Both the position numbers and the translations under genes were made by a program. Positions 1 to 16,850 of a stretch of DNA of 64,000 bases are shown one piece after another (the first letter of the stretch is position 1; each line of letters opens with the position of its first letter). The DNA is from Gordionus sp. m RMFG-2023 (lineage: Eukaryota > Nematomorpha > Gordioida > Chordodea > Parachordodidae). The notes beneath the pieces are model-generated. The model worked only from the letters and a program-made list of their open reading frames with translations, was not told the origin of the DNA and made no database searches. Where the stretch lies: contig NC_088776.1 of the NCBI RefSeq assembly GCF_954871325.1, forward strand, positions 511,671-575,670. Direction: 5' to 3'.

Positions 1-401
1 AAAAACAAGAGCAAAGTCTTATTGCATCGATATCAAAGTTGTGTAGTACTGAAAATCAAGATCAATGTAATATTGCTTCAACATCCTTAACAGTAAATTT
101 TATATACTCTTTATTTTTAATTATATAAATTGGTTATACACTTAGTTTTAATAAATTGAACCTGGCCTGAAGGGAGGTGGGGGGAGGGGGGTATAAAGAA
201 TAAAAATTGGATATTCTCAAATATCAGGAAACAACTATCATAAAAGTAAAGAAAGAATTCTCATACCCCATCATTTTTTGACGGACTATCTACTGGGTGT
301 TATAATAATATCAAAAAATTTAGTTTTGCTTTAAAAATATTATTTAATAATTTGAAAATAAAATATTTAGTACGTGTATTTATAAAAATAGCTCAGTCAA
401 G
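1..401. other. AT-rich sequence, no gene seen
   Basis: I see no coding frame or recognisable RNA here. The only texture is a G-rich patch near 165-190. The stretch ends at the 8-bp target duplication of the first short inverted-repeat element. Confidence 0.5.
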
Positions 402-587
402 TAGTGTTGTTAAATCGTTTTAAAAACGGCTAACTCAACAATATAAATATTGCATCTAGAAATTTCGCCAGTGGATGTTCAATCTTATGAGCAAAATCTT
501 TAGGCTTGCATAATAATTTTTTGGATAAAATATTGAGTTAGCCGTTTTTAAAAATCGGTTCAAATTGACCGGTTTTTAATAACACTA
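402..587. mobile_element. Short non-autonomous element, TIR TAGTGTTGTTAA, copy 1
   Basis: The ends are imperfect inverted repeats (TAGTGTTGTTAA at the left, its complement at the right). It is flanked by CAGTCAAG and CAGTTAAG, an 8-bp target duplication with one mismatch. The interior is itself palindromic: GAGTTAGCCGTTTTTAAA and its complement lie just inside the ends. An 8-bp duplication is typical of hAT-superfamily elements. No coding capacity. This family recurs throughout the window. Confidence 0.85.
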
Positions 588-666
588 CAGTTAAGGATTA
601 TAATGTTTAATATCCGCTTTTTCTTTTATTTCTCATTTTTATTTATATCATAATGTTCCATAGAAC

Positions 667-889
667 TAGTGTTGTTAAACGGCTCAATTTAAGCTGATTT
701 TTAAAAACGGCTACCTCAATATTTTATCCAGAAAAATATTATGAAAGACTAGAGATTTTGCTCATAGATGGCACATAGTATTGAACATCTATTGGCGAAA
801 TCTCGACGCTTAGACAATATTTTCCTGGCTATAATTTTGAGTTAGCCGTTTTTAAAAATCGGCTCAAATCGAGTCGTTTAACAACACTA
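667..889. mobile_element. Short non-autonomous element, TIR TAGTGTTGTTAA, copy 2
   Basis: It has the same terminal and internal inverted repeats as the copy at 402-587. Here the flanking 8-bp duplication is perfect (CATAGAAC on both sides), which fixes the boundaries and argues for a relatively recent insertion. The core includes conserved text resembling ATCTATTGGCGAAATCTCGA, shared by nearly every copy in the window. Confidence 0.9.
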
Positions 890-1880
890 CATAGAACTCA
901 AAACAAAGGAAAAAATATAATCAAGATAACAAAGAAATGTATATAAACAAAACTTTTAGCAACGAATCATTTAGTCTACTACTATCTAAGCAACCTAGTT
1001 TTTTTTTATTTTTATTAACCGAATCAATAAAACGATCTCAATTATTAGCCTTTCTGAGTAAAATACGTGATAAGCATTTTTTTTTAAAAATAATTTGTTT
1101 TCCTTTTTCAAACAGAAAATTACAATTTTTTTTATTAAATAAATAAAATAGGCAATTTTATTTTTAATTCAATGTTTATTTTTGTAAGATAATAAAAAAA
1201 AAATATCGCCATATTTATGTATTAGGAACAATTGTTATTTTCCTCCCCGAAATGTATATTTTTTATAATATTAAAAATATTTATCTAGTTTGATAATTTT
1301 TTTAAATTAATGCTTTTCTTGCTTACGTTGTTTCCCGATCCACAATTTGTTTTCATATAAATCTATTTAGCATATTTTATTTAAATGATAAACTCATCCC
1401 CTTCTCCTTAGATCTTTGATTCACCTATAATCACGATATTTTTTTAAATGGGCGATTTTCTACTCATGTTTATTTAGAAATGAGCATTTTTAACCGCATA
1501 GAAAAGTTTATTCATTATTCAATTATAATAACACAATTAGATATTTTGGGTAGTAGTAAGATATAAAATAAAATCGGATTGCCAGCTTGTGATTTATTTT
1601 ATTTTACTTATAAATAGTATTTACACAAACATTAATACTTTTAATGATTAATTTATACATCTATTAGGTCGTACAAACTTGCTAGAACAAAAATATACAA
1701 TGCTTTGTGACCCAAAAACATAATTAGCTATCGCGAAACTTGACAGACTCCTCCTAAACGCAGAAAATTTGGAAAGTTGTTATTGGATAAAAGATACTCG
1801 ATTCAAACAATAAAATCTATGCAGGTTTAAAAAAAAATAATTAAAAAAAAGAAAAACTAATAAAATTATTCTTTTTTATT
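890..1880. other. AT-rich sequence, no supported gene
   Basis: Only short frames occur (for example 937-1146, Leu/Ser/Phe-rich and poly-T driven). I see no splice-consistent exon, RNA gene or element end. The 937-1146 frame looks like composition, not a gene. Confidence 0.45.
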
Positions 1881-1884
1881 TTAT

Positions 1885-2462
1885 AGATCATGCTTTTCCT
1901 ATTAACATGGTTGCCGGTTCAAGAATTAATTAATGGATGGACAGAGAGTGAGGTAGATAAATTAATAAATAAATTTGATGGAGAAAGGGAATAATGATAG
2001 TATAAGATCTGCCCTGTGTGCTTTATCTAAGGAGACCAGCATCTATTGTGACATTCTTGAGGAATGTATCCATCATATTAGCAGTTTTTGTTGAGCTTGA
2101 AAGTTCGAAAGCTTGCTTTAATACTCTTGACACACTTTGACATCATCTTCTTCTTTAGCTTGACGTAGATTTTACTCTCAACATTTTCCAGGTCTGCAGC
2201 TCTAACCGCCATCGGGTCGTTAACCACACCCATAACACTTGGTGTTGCTAATTTCCTACCAATGAATTGCATTGCCAAGTGGTTCAAACTTTGCTTATGC
2301 CTAAGAGAAGTACAGAGATTTTTAATCTTAGATTACATAGAGCTGGTAGCGCTGTTCTTTGCTCCCCGTAGCTTAGGTGGCTATGGTTTTCCCCATTTCA
2401 TAGCGTTTGTTACTAAGGAGAGACTTGACCCAATTACGATGTACTTAGGCATTTCGCATTCA
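1885..2462. mobile_element. Fossil mosaic: Gypsy-like gag scrap and negative-strand virus L scraps
   Basis: About 1890-1960 reads as a gag fragment resembling the one at 50.1-50.5 kb. The following stretch resembles pieces of the viral polymerase fossil at 6.55-8.05 kb, one part in minus orientation (about 1980-2290) and the next in plus orientation (about 2325-2455). The copy is broken and rearranged, with several breaks. It appears old, since it is a scrambled subset of the better preserved copy. Confidence 0.65.
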
Positions 2463-2729
2463 TAGTTATCGATCGCGCGATTTGATACGCGAAAGCAAAT
2501 TGCCGCGATTTTTTCAAAACACAAATCATTTTGTGTTTATCGCAAGATTTTGAAATAGTGCTTCGTTAAATACAGATTTTGGTGAATATAGTTCAAAATT
2601 TTTGATTTTGCACTACTTTTAAATTTATAATTTTTTTATTAAATGAAATGAATTTAAAGACAACCTTTTTTGATAATATAAAACCAAAGGATCAAGTTAA
2701 AATTATGATTTAAATTTAATTTTTTTTAG

Positions 2730-3584
2730 AAAATAGCTTTTATTCTTTCTCTTAAAGAGTACGAATGTTTATATAATAAGCATAATCATTTGTATAAAAA
2801 TATTATATACAAGAATAAGATCTGGGAATTATTAGCCAAGCAGTATAATATGACTGCTAATAATTTTGCATACATATTATATTTATAAATTTTTTTAGGT
2901 TTATCTCTCTGGAAAAATCTGAGATTGTTTTATAAAAGAGAAGCAAAAGCTAAAAAGACCGAAAAGTGGGTCAGAGGGTGGCCATCACACCTCATGGCCA
3001 TTCTATCAGGATATGCTATTTCTGGTAGAAACCTTAACACCTAGATCACAGAAATCCTTATAGAGGAATGTACTACTAAAGATGTAAATGATATATTTAA
3101 TGAAATAACGAGGTATATAAAAATGTAAAATATAGCATTTCAATTGATAAAATATATTTATTATTTAGGTGATCTCATTGATAGTGAGAATATATCAGAT
3201 GATATATTTATTCCAAAGATTCTGCAGCACTAAATCTTAGTAATGATTCTGGTAATTAATAATATCTAAAAATTTATATTATCTTTTATATAGAATCTAT
3301 GTCCTGTGTTGGGTCACCTAATTATTATTATAAATGTCCTATGAGAAAGAACAATGATATGGGTAATTTATATTTTTTGATTTATTGATAAATTTTAAAT
3401 AGATGACTATAGGAAATTAATGAAAATAGAAGCAGATAAAGCATTAATAACCTTGGAAATGCTTAAAAATAAATCAACAGAACATGCAATATGTTTAATG
3501 TTAAAAGAAAAATTAGATGATTGTACTAAAGAGGAAAAAAAAGAAATAACAAATAAAATACTTGACATTATAAAAGATTATTGA
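2730..3584 (+). pseudogene. MADF (Myb/SANT-like) domain gene, decayed, five exons
   Basis: Exon 1 (2730 to about 2880, after a T-rich AG) reads YECLYNKHNHLYKN then KIWELLAKQYN. Exon 2 (2899-3112) continues SLWKNLRLFYKREAKAKK. This is the order of a MADF domain: Cys/Leu-Y start, K-WELLA middle, then the K-WKNLR-x-Y block. MADF proteins bind DNA as transcription regulators. Exon-like pieces with AG and GT borders follow at 3169-3251, 3294-3362 and 3403-3584; the last is a Lys/Glu-rich helix ending KEITNKILDIIKDY and a stop. Exon 2 has an in-frame stop after GRNLNT, exon 1 lacks a clear GT donor, and phases do not all fit, so I call a pseudogene. An alternative is a live gene with unusual splicing. 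Confidence 0.6.
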
Positions 3585-3664
3585 TTAAAATTATTTTGTA
3601 TATATTTTTGTTATTTGAAATATATATTTTGTATATATTTATATTATTTGAAATAAACATTTTG

Positions 3665-4075
3665 TGAAATACATTGAATGATATAATTATTCCCAAAAGT
3701 CTTGCATTAGTGTACTGAGTTTGGTAATTAATAATCTAAATATATATTATTTATAATGAATGATCTTTACCTTAGAGAAAGTTTAATGACATTGGTAATT
3801 TATGTTAACTTGCTTTATAAAAATATTTTCAATAGATGAATTTAGAACAACTATATAACTTTTTTAGTGACATATTCCTACATAATATTTTATGAGTTTA
3901 GATTATATTAATAATAACTTTATTTTTATTATAATATATATATATAAAATACAAAACAAGATATTTATAAAAATTAGATGATTGTACCAATCAGGAAAAA
4001 AAGAAATAACTAGAATACTTGATATTATAAAAGATTATTGATTAAAATTATTTTGAATATATTTTTGTTATTTGA
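3665..4075 (+). pseudogene. Degenerate tandem copy of the 3' exons of the MADF gene
   Basis: Sequence near 3668-3850 repeats the region of exons 3 and 4 of the upstream MADF pseudogene, and 3968-4070 repeats its last exon and 3' flank (DDC then a Lys/Glu-rich helix, then KDY and a stop). The copy is shorter and has lost coding continuity. It shows that the 3' half duplicated in tandem and then decayed. Confidence 0.55.
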
Positions 4076-4479
4076 AACTATATTAATAATAACTATTTTT
4101 ATTATAATATATATAAAATACAAAACAAGATATTTATCTAACATCAAAATAAGATATGATTAAATTTATAAAAATCTATAATATAAGATTTTTATATAAA
4201 TATAAGCATAATCATGGAATGAATCAGAATTACTATATGAATCTTATGTTGCTAAATACCTAAATAAAAAATATATTTAAATAATAAATTGCTTTATTTT
4301 TACCTTAAACAAACCATAAGCTTTTCTTCAACACTTATAGGATGTTTTATAAAATAGGTACATTTGATGTAATAAAGGGCTTACAAGTTTGAGTATATAA
4401 TAAAAGGTTTCCTAAATTAAAATGAATTATAGATAAACTATCATTCTCATATAGTTGAAAAATTTAGGCTCGTTTTTTA

Positions 4480-5524
4480 ATAGTTTAGGAAAGAGGATGC
4501 CCTCAAGAATAATGTGAGCACATTAAGAATGATATAGAAGTTGCACAAATTATGTGACTATTGCTGTTAGGTTAAGAGACAAATATCACAAGATGGCTGG
4601 CTACAACATAGTAAGTGCAACTTTTCCAGACCCCGGCATGACAAGCAGCAAAAGGAGTGTTCGGGTTGACAGCATACTGTTTAACTCCTTATTATTCGTA
4701 TTCTTTGCCATTATCTTCCTTTAGTGCTAGGCTTAATAGCTTGCTCCCTTGCCCCCTTCAGAAAAGATGATCCTCCTCCTCCCAGAGGTTGCCCAACTAC
4801 GAATCCTCTACCATGACATCCAACCAGCCTCCAAGCTCATCATCATTGTCCAAAACTGCCACTAGATCCCTCCATTCCTCGGTTCCCATCACTCCTTGAT
4901 TAGTTCCTATACGCTCGGCCGCCGCGATACCCTCTCCACTCGTTATATCGTTTGTGGCCTCACTCTCGACTGTTAAATCAACTATGGGCCATATCCTTTG
5001 ATCCACACTAGCTGTTCTTGGACGATGTTCACGCTGCTCCTCTTCTTCATCTCTCCTCGTTCCCGGAATTTCTGTGACGGGCCTCGAATCACCGCTTCCC
5101 TCTTCTTCATCTCTATTTGTTCTCGGAATTCCTGCGATGGGCTTCGATTCACCGCTTCTTACTTGCTCCGTCCGAGCCCCCGCAATCGCCGCTATCTGCC
5201 TCGCTGGTACCTACTCCACCCTTGCTCGAGCTCGTTGCAATCCCGTTTGATTACCATCTGCCCTTCTCTCCCATTTCCATGGGCATCTATACTGAATATG
5301 TCCGCGTTCCTGGCAGCGATAGCACACGTCTTCCATCCTCCATAGTTCGTCTTATCATTGCCCGTATGCTTCCCTGACCCCTGCCACCAGTCCTATGGGG
5401 CCGCACCATGAGTAGTACTTCATAATTCCCACAGATCCAACTCCTACACAAACCTGGAGCATTATTCTGATCCATTTTGATTACCCACCTAAATATATTC
5501 TATACTATATAATACCTACAAAAT
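4480..5524 (-). mobile_element. Left arm of a fossil palindrome: gag-like (minus) plus viral L scrap
   Basis: This arm is a near mirror image of 5850-6870. About 4797-5475 carries gag-like coding on the minus strand. About 4490-4790 matches, in plus orientation, part of the viral polymerase fossil. It is broken, with several breaks. Confidence 0.7.
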
Positions 5525-5849
5525 ATGGCATGGAATTTTACGCTGCAAACTACCGACCTCTTGATGGTGCTGATGCGGGTAGGTTCCAATCTGCTTTCAG
5601 ACATTGTTGGCTAGCTAAAGCTATGGGAGAAGTGGCTGAGACTCTTGCTAAGATGATGAAAGCTTCTCTAGCTATCTTACAAAATTGTATGCACAAAAAG
5701 CATGAGAAGCTTAACTTAGGTATGCAAAAGTGGTTGAAGAAATTAGAAGCACAACTGTGCAAAGGCCGATTAGAAATTAGCTGGCATGCTGCACTCAGGA
5801 AGAGTGGAGCACTTGAAAGAGAACAGATCAACCTTGCTTACATGTATAC
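5525..5849 (+). other. Palindrome centre with an open 115-codon frame of unknown origin
   Basis: The spacer between the mirror arms carries an open frame (5530-5877) rich in Ala, Lys and Leu and predicted to be helical. It includes LAKAMGEVAETLAKMMKASL and ends LEREQINLAYMY. I do not recognise the family. Because it is enclosed by gag-like and viral polymerase fossils, it may be part of the same retroelement or a fragment of a viral nucleoprotein; neither is shown by the sequence. It lacks a host-type exon context. Confidence 0.4.
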
Positions 5850-6620
5850 GTATTTTGTAAGTATAGAATATATTTAGGTGGGTAATCAAAATGGATCAGA
5901 ATAATGCTCCGGGTGTGCGTAGAAGTTGGATCTGTGGGAATTATGAAGTACTACTCATGGTGCGGCCCCATAGGACTGGCGGCAGGAGTCGGTGAATGAT
6001 AGGACGAACTATGGAGGACGAAAGACGGTGCTATCGCTGCCAGGAACGCGGACATATTCAATATAGATGCCCATGGAATTGGGAGAGAAGGGCGGATGGT
6101 AATCGGACGGGATTGCAGCGAGCTCAAGCAAGGGTGGAGGAGGTACCAGCGAGGCAGATAGCGGGGATTGTGGGGGCTCGGACGGAGCAAGTAAGAAGCG
6201 GTGAATCGAAGCCCGTTGCAGGAATTCCAAGAACAAGGAGAGATGAAGAAGAGGGAAGCGGTGAATCGAGGCCCGTCACAGAAATTCCGGGAACGAGGAG
6301 AGATGAAGAGGAGCAGCGTGAACATCGTCCAAGAACAGCTAGCGTGGATCGAAGGATATGGCCCATAGTTGATTTAACAGTCAAGAGTGAGGCCACAAAT
6401 GATATTACGGTGGGAAACGATATAACGAGGGGAGAGGGTATCGCGGCTGCCGAACGTATAGTAACTAATCAAGGAGTGATGGGAATCGAAGAATGGAGAG
6501 ATCTAGTGGCAGTTTTGGGCGATGTTGATGAGCTTGGAGGCTGGTTGGATGTCATGGTAGAGGATTCGGAGTGGGGCAACCTCTGGGAGGAGGAGGCGGA
6601 GGATCATCTTTTCTGAAGGA
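5850..6620 (+). mobile_element. Ty3/Gypsy-like gag fossil with CCHC zinc knuckle (right palindrome arm)
   Basis: The arm starts with MDQNNAPG and includes a zinc knuckle CYRCQERGHIQYRC (C-x2-C-x4-H-x4-C), the nucleic-acid-binding motif of retroelement Gag proteins. Acidic and Arg-rich tracts follow. The mirror arm lies at 4480-5524. No protease, RT or integrase follows in this copy. It is broken, with a small number of breaks. Confidence 0.7.
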
Positions 6621-8050
6621 GGCAAGGGAGCAAATTAAGCCTAGCACTAAAGAAAGATAATGGCAAAGTATACGAATAATAAACAGTATGCTGTCAACCC
6701 GAACACTCCTTCTGCTGCTTGTCGTGCCAGGGTCCGGAAAAGTTGCATTTACTATGTTGTAGCTAGCCATCTTGTGATATTTGTCTCTTAACCTAACAGC
6801 AATAGTCACATAATTTGTGGAAAGGATATCCTCAACAACTTCTATATCATTCTTTAATGTGCTCACACCATTCTTAACAAACTGTTGGTTACCATACCGC
6901 AGCAAAGAAATCAAGTTCTTCCCGATGGAGAAAGGGAATAATGATAGTATAAGATCTGCCCTGTATGCTTTATCTACTAATCTTCTTACACATTGTTCAG
7001 GTAGTGTCTCGCTGAAAGCTGTAAGGAGACCAGCATCTATTGTGACATTCTTGAGGAATGTATCCATCATATTAGCAGTTTTTGTTGAGCTTGAAAGTTC
7101 GAAAGCTTGCTTTAATACTCTTGACACACTTTGACATCATCTTTAGCTTGACGTAGATTTTACTCTCAACATTTTCCAGGTCTGCAGCTCTAACCGCCAT
7201 CGGGTCATTAACCACACCCATAACACTTGGTGTTGCTAATTTCCTACCAATGAATTGCATTGCCAAGTGGTTCAAACTTTGCTTATGCCTAAGAGAAGTA
7301 CAGAGATTCTTAATCTTATGGATAATGCCTAAGTACATCGTAATTGGGTCAAGTCTCTCCTTAGTAACAAACGCTATGAAATGGGGAAAACCATAGCCAC
7401 ATAAACTACGGGGAGCAAAGAACAGCGCTACCAGCTCTATGTAATCTAGGTCACGTCCCCAAGCAGATGTCTGTGTAATAAGGTCAATGGATCTGAATGT
7501 TGCATAGTAGTAACTAAGGACTGGATCGGAATCTCTTTCAGATGATGTTCTAGCAGCACCGAAGACGGATTTGTTGTGTTAATGTAGACAGCCTTTTAGT
7601 ATAATCTCGATCTATTTTGGAAAAGGTTTTCATATCGCATAACACCTCACTCCCTTGACAGAAGAATCTGTTAAGATATATGAACTTGATAGAGGAGTAT
7701 ATTGTCTTTGCATCATTGAGATCTACACCCAGTTCTCCCCATGCTCGCTTAGTAGTTGCATAATGCTCATCTGCAGCTCGTTGTGCATACTCCTCTGATG
7801 TACCAACTGGGAATTTTATGCCCTGAACAGCATCATCGATCAATCCAGCAGTATCGGCCCTTGCACTTGCTTACCAACCCTCACACAATAAGTACTGATG
7901 TCCACATTAAATATAGAGTCTGCTGTACCAGTCCATCCTTGAAACAATCCATCCTTAAGAGGAGCATGTGCTAGGACACCCCTCTTTGCAATACATGCTT
8001 CAATGTTCTTCAGGATAAGTTCACCTATATCATGACAAAGATGGAACAGA
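6552..8050 (-). other. Endogenous RNA-virus fossil: Mononegavirales-like L polymerase fragment
   Basis: On the minus strand the pieces run in the order expected for a non-segmented negative-strand virus L protein. One part resembles the polymerase block (GLFQGWTGTADSIF), followed by pieces such as KTFSKIDRDYTKRL and FFAPRSLCGYGFPHF, which sit where L proteins have their leucine-rich and 'PxSLGG' blocks. Such copies are non-retroviral integrations made by host reverse transcription. The copy is broken, with several breaks, and only part of L is present. It starts about 140 bp downstream of the PSMA6 stop codon. Shorter relatives occur at 2.0-2.45 kb and 4.5-4.8 kb. The virus family within the order is uncertain. 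Confidence 0.7.
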
Positions 8051-8186
8051 GAATATAATATCTACAAATTATAATTTTTATTTTGACAAAAAGATATGAA
8101 ATCAGGGAGTTTACAAATATCGCCCGAATATTTTTTTAAATATATAAATGTATAATTTGAATAAAAAATCATTAATAAAATGTGCG

Positions 8187-13127
<4,941 letters not shown>

Positions 13128-13135
13128 CAGTACAG

Positions 13136-14894
13136 CAGTGGCGTAGGTATAGGGGGGAGGGGGGGGGTGGAGTTTGCGGGTTCAACCTCCCCCCCCCCCC
13201 ATGAAAAATAAAAAAAAATATTTTTTTAAATTTTTTTTAAAATTTTTTTAATTTAATAAATTCTTAATAAACGCTTGATTTTTATTTTTTAAATTTATTA
13301 TAAATAATAATAGATATACACATTTGATTATTTTTATATTTATTTTTGGTTTGCAGCTATTTCACACCACCCAAAAAAGCGGAGTTATTTATTCAAACGT
13401 ATCATCATATTGACTCAAATAATCAAAAAAAAAACTAAAATAATTTTGTCCGACCAGATTCATCGAAAGACAAGAGTCGGTGAACTCTTTATTGAAATAT
13501 ATGATGTTGTCTTTGCAGCACAAGAATTTTATATATCAAGCAAGGAAAAAGATTTAGCAGATGCCGAAAATCTTTTGCAGGCTTTTATTAAGCCACAGTT
13601 TTTAATTTCAATTCAATGTGTTTATTTTTTATTTAATTATACATATGATTTTAGCAAAATGCTACAAAAAATTGATTTGGATTTAAGGGAAATTATGAAT
13701 AGAGCAAAGGATATTGTTGAAATATTAACAAATATCAGAGAAAATGTGGATGAAAATTTCATGAAATATATGAAAAAGTAAAGGAGATTGTTAATATGTT
13801 TGGAATTGAAATTTTTAAACATAGAGTAGTCTCTAGACAATCCAATCGATCAAATATTGATGCATCTACGATTGAGGATTTTTAAAATAAACATTTTTAT
13901 TCCCCTTATTGATACATTTTTATTTCAATTAAAAGAAAGATTTATTAGTCATAATTATATTTTAAAAAGCTTTTATTTTCTTTTGCCGGTTAAGTCTAAA
14001 CTGTTGATTACACTTGAAACACGAGCGGATATTAAAAGAATCTCAGAGTTTTATGATGACGATTTAGTAGGTTCATATGATAAGTTACTTTGTGATGTCG
14101 AATTTTGGTATAAAAATCTTGACAGAATAGGGTATTCTTTAAGACCAATAAATGCTCTGCAGGCCCTCTCCACGTGTAATTGCATTTTAGATTCCCTGCC
14201 TAATATCAAAACATTATTAATTATTTTAGCTACCTTGCTAATTAGTACCTGCACTAATGAAAGGTCTTTTTCAACTTTAAAAAGGTTAAAAACCTATTTA
14301 AGAAACACAACCAGTGAAAAACGTTTAAATGGATTAGCCCTATTGAATATTTATAAGGAGATTATTTTAGATAAAAATTTGATTCTAGATGAATTAGCAA
14401 AATCTCAGAGAAAAGTAGATCTCTCTTTTTAAATTCAAATCAAAAAATAGCAATAAAATTTTATTAGTTTTAATATATAATCAATTTTTTTGGAAAAAAA
14501 AGTATTATTTATAAGATAATATCATCATATTTTTTTATATATCATTATTTGCATAATAATTACACATATTTTATATAAAAAAAATTACTTTTTTTTTAAA
14601 TAGAGTCTTTATACATTATAATTTTTAATATTAAAATCTGTATTATATAAAATATCAACATTTTGAAAATATTTTAATTAATATATATATATATATGATT
14701 AAATAAAGGAATGTAAAATATATAATAAAATGCCCTAAAATTTTGTTATATGAAAATATAAAACAATTTTAACAAATCCAAAAATATAAGCAATTAAGTG
14801 TTCAAAAAAAATGGGAGATTTGGGGGGCGAAGCCCCCACCCAAATTTTTGAACCCCCCCCCCCCCTCTATGATAAAATCCTGGCTACGCCACTG
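13136..14894 (+). mobile_element. hAT DNA transposon (ZMYM1-like), nearly full 3' half, with TSD
   Basis: The TIRs are CAGTGGCGTAGG at the left and CTACGCCACTG at the right. Flanks CAGTACAG (13128-13135) and CAGTACAA (14895-14902) are an 8-bp target duplication with one mismatch. Coding appears in three successive frames. 13410-13781 resembles the helical middle of TTF/ZMYM1-type transposases (RENVDENFMKYM). A short piece contains VVSRQSNRSNI. 13857-14432 carries the C-terminal hAT dimerisation domain with STCTNERSFSTLKRLKTYL and EKRLNGLALLNIY. At least two frameshifts separate these, and the N-terminal zinc-finger half is absent, so the copy is dead but well bounded. Confidence 0.9.
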
Positions 14895-15177
14895 CAGTAC
14901 AAGCTACCATTTTGATTTTCTTTCATTAAATTTGGTTATTAACTTTGTTTTAAATATATTTGAGTATTATTTTCTGTAAAATTGGGCCTATTTCCTTTTA
15001 TTGCTTGAAATTAATATATAATATTAATGTTAAATAAAAATTATGGACACAAAAATATTAATATATCAAGGTGAAATACAAAAAGTATTTTTTTTTATAC
15101 AAATGAAAATAATTCTAATATGAAAATACAATATATACATGATCTAAACAAAGATATAAAAAAGATAATATATTAGA

Positions 15178-15790
15178 TAGCCAGTGATGTGACTGACACC
15201 CTCGTTTTGTTTGATAAGTCTATGCGGACTGATTCATCTCCACCTTGATTTCTGTATTTAGACCTACTCATGTGGATCAAATAATTTTTATTCACTTTTG
15301 TGAGATGATGGTATGATAGCTGGTATTGAAAATAAGAAAATAATTGTGCTTAACACGCTGGTCATAACGGCAAAATTATGCAACTTTATTATATTATTTC
15401 TTCTCACTTGATCTTGGCTTAAATTCGAATTTAAAATTGTACTCGAACTACCTCTATTGGCATATACCTTTGTTCCGTTATATTTATCTTTTTTATAAAT
15501 CAAGTATGAAGTCTGTAAGTTAAAGATCATTATGAATATGCAAGGTATCCTGATAGCCGTCGTAGTGGCTTACGTATAATACATGCTAAAGAATGGTTTC
15601 AATTTCTTGTTCGTCAGAATAAAATACTTTTTTTCTGAAACATGTTGGCTAGTTTCAACGAGATAAATACTCTTGTTGAAAAGGAAAGGTTTATATGTTA
15701 TAAGTGATACTACTATTAAGAATAGCATTATTAGCCAATCCAAGTTGGATTCTTTGTATATAAATTGTAAAAACTAAGAAATTTAATTTC
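15178..15790 (-). pseudogene. Possible rhodopsin-like receptor fragment (TM4-TM6 and tail)
   Basis: Minus-strand open segments read like consecutive parts of a seven-helix receptor: a hydrophobic helix LDWLIMLFLIVVSLITY (about 15750-15700), an extracellular-looking loop YLVETSQHVSEKKYF, then after one stop a helix AIRIPCIFIMIFN followed by a basic loop (LIYKKDKYN), and a further helix FAVMTSVLSTIIFLFSIP. A shifted frame then gives a tail MSRSKYRNQGGDE ending SLAI and a stop. Helix 7 with its NPxxY motif is missing, no DRY motif was found upstream, and frames change, so this is more likely a relic. It could also be an unrelated membrane protein. Confidence 0.35.
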
Positions 15791-15799
15791 GATAAAGCA

Positions 15800-16850
15800 T
15801 CTTATCGACATCGCACTTTAAAAATAATATTCTCAGTTTTAACAATTTTTTAAATAGAGCACTCCAATTCTAGACAGATGTTAATTTATAAACTCTAATA
15901 TTATTATACATTTTATAAAGAACTTCACATGAAGACGTTTTAACACAGCATTGACCCCAGTATTAAACATATGTTACACAACTAAAGAAAATAAAGGACA
16001 CCGCTTACACTAACTAGAAAATATTAAAAAAAATATTATAAAATATCTATTTGATCATTAACCAGTAAATGGAAAGGTATCAAACTATCCGCCTTTTTTA
16101 TTCCTCGACAAAAAGACACTCGTTTTCTTAAGACAAATATCGATTCATAAAATAGCGAAAATGTGAATATTCACAAATATGTTCAGAAAAAAAAATATAT
16201 ACAGGAAATAGCTGTATGATTCCAACCATAGTAGATTAAAAAGTATCTGAAATACATACAACTTGAAATAAAAGTAACGAATCATTTTATATATTTATTG
16301 TTTTTGTTTTCAAACACAGAAGAAGGGTGACTTTTAATATTAGTCAATTTAGATAAATTATATTACAAACTACTTCCTGCTTATCAAGAGACGATACCTA
16401 AAAGTTAGAAAGAAAGAAAGAAAGAGACCTATACATATCAACTATCAATATAATATTTCAATAAAAAAAACTAAACTTAAAGAGGCCAAATATTCTCACA
16501 TAAAGTGGATAAATAATTTTTATAATAAAGTATAAAATATTAAAAATGACAAACTACTTCCTGTCTAACACGCCATCATATGTAAACCTTAATTACAGAT
16601 CAATAAATATTAAAATAATAATATATACATAATTTGAAGAAGACACAGATTTTAACGAAGAAGACGAATATTCATTTAAAATACCAATGTTTCTAGTGGA
16701 GTACTACTTAACAACCCTCAGACACCCGAGAGGTACTCAAGTTCCACCAAATCCTAAAAGGTGCTAATCGAAACTCTTATAATTTATCTAAACTAGTTTA
16801 AACCACATTTATTTTATGAGTTAATTCGCAAAATATATGCAAGTTAATTA
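15800..16850. other. AT-rich spacer, no gene seen
   Basis: Two short related patches (ACTACTTCCTG near 16370 and 16550) and a small GAAA run near 16408 are the only features. No exon with matching splice signals was identified. Confidence 0.4.

Noticed and set aside
5550-6396. Several overlapping frames on both strands at 5.5-6.4 kb
   Set aside because: They are antisense or alternate-frame readings of the gag-like palindrome arms and not separate genes.
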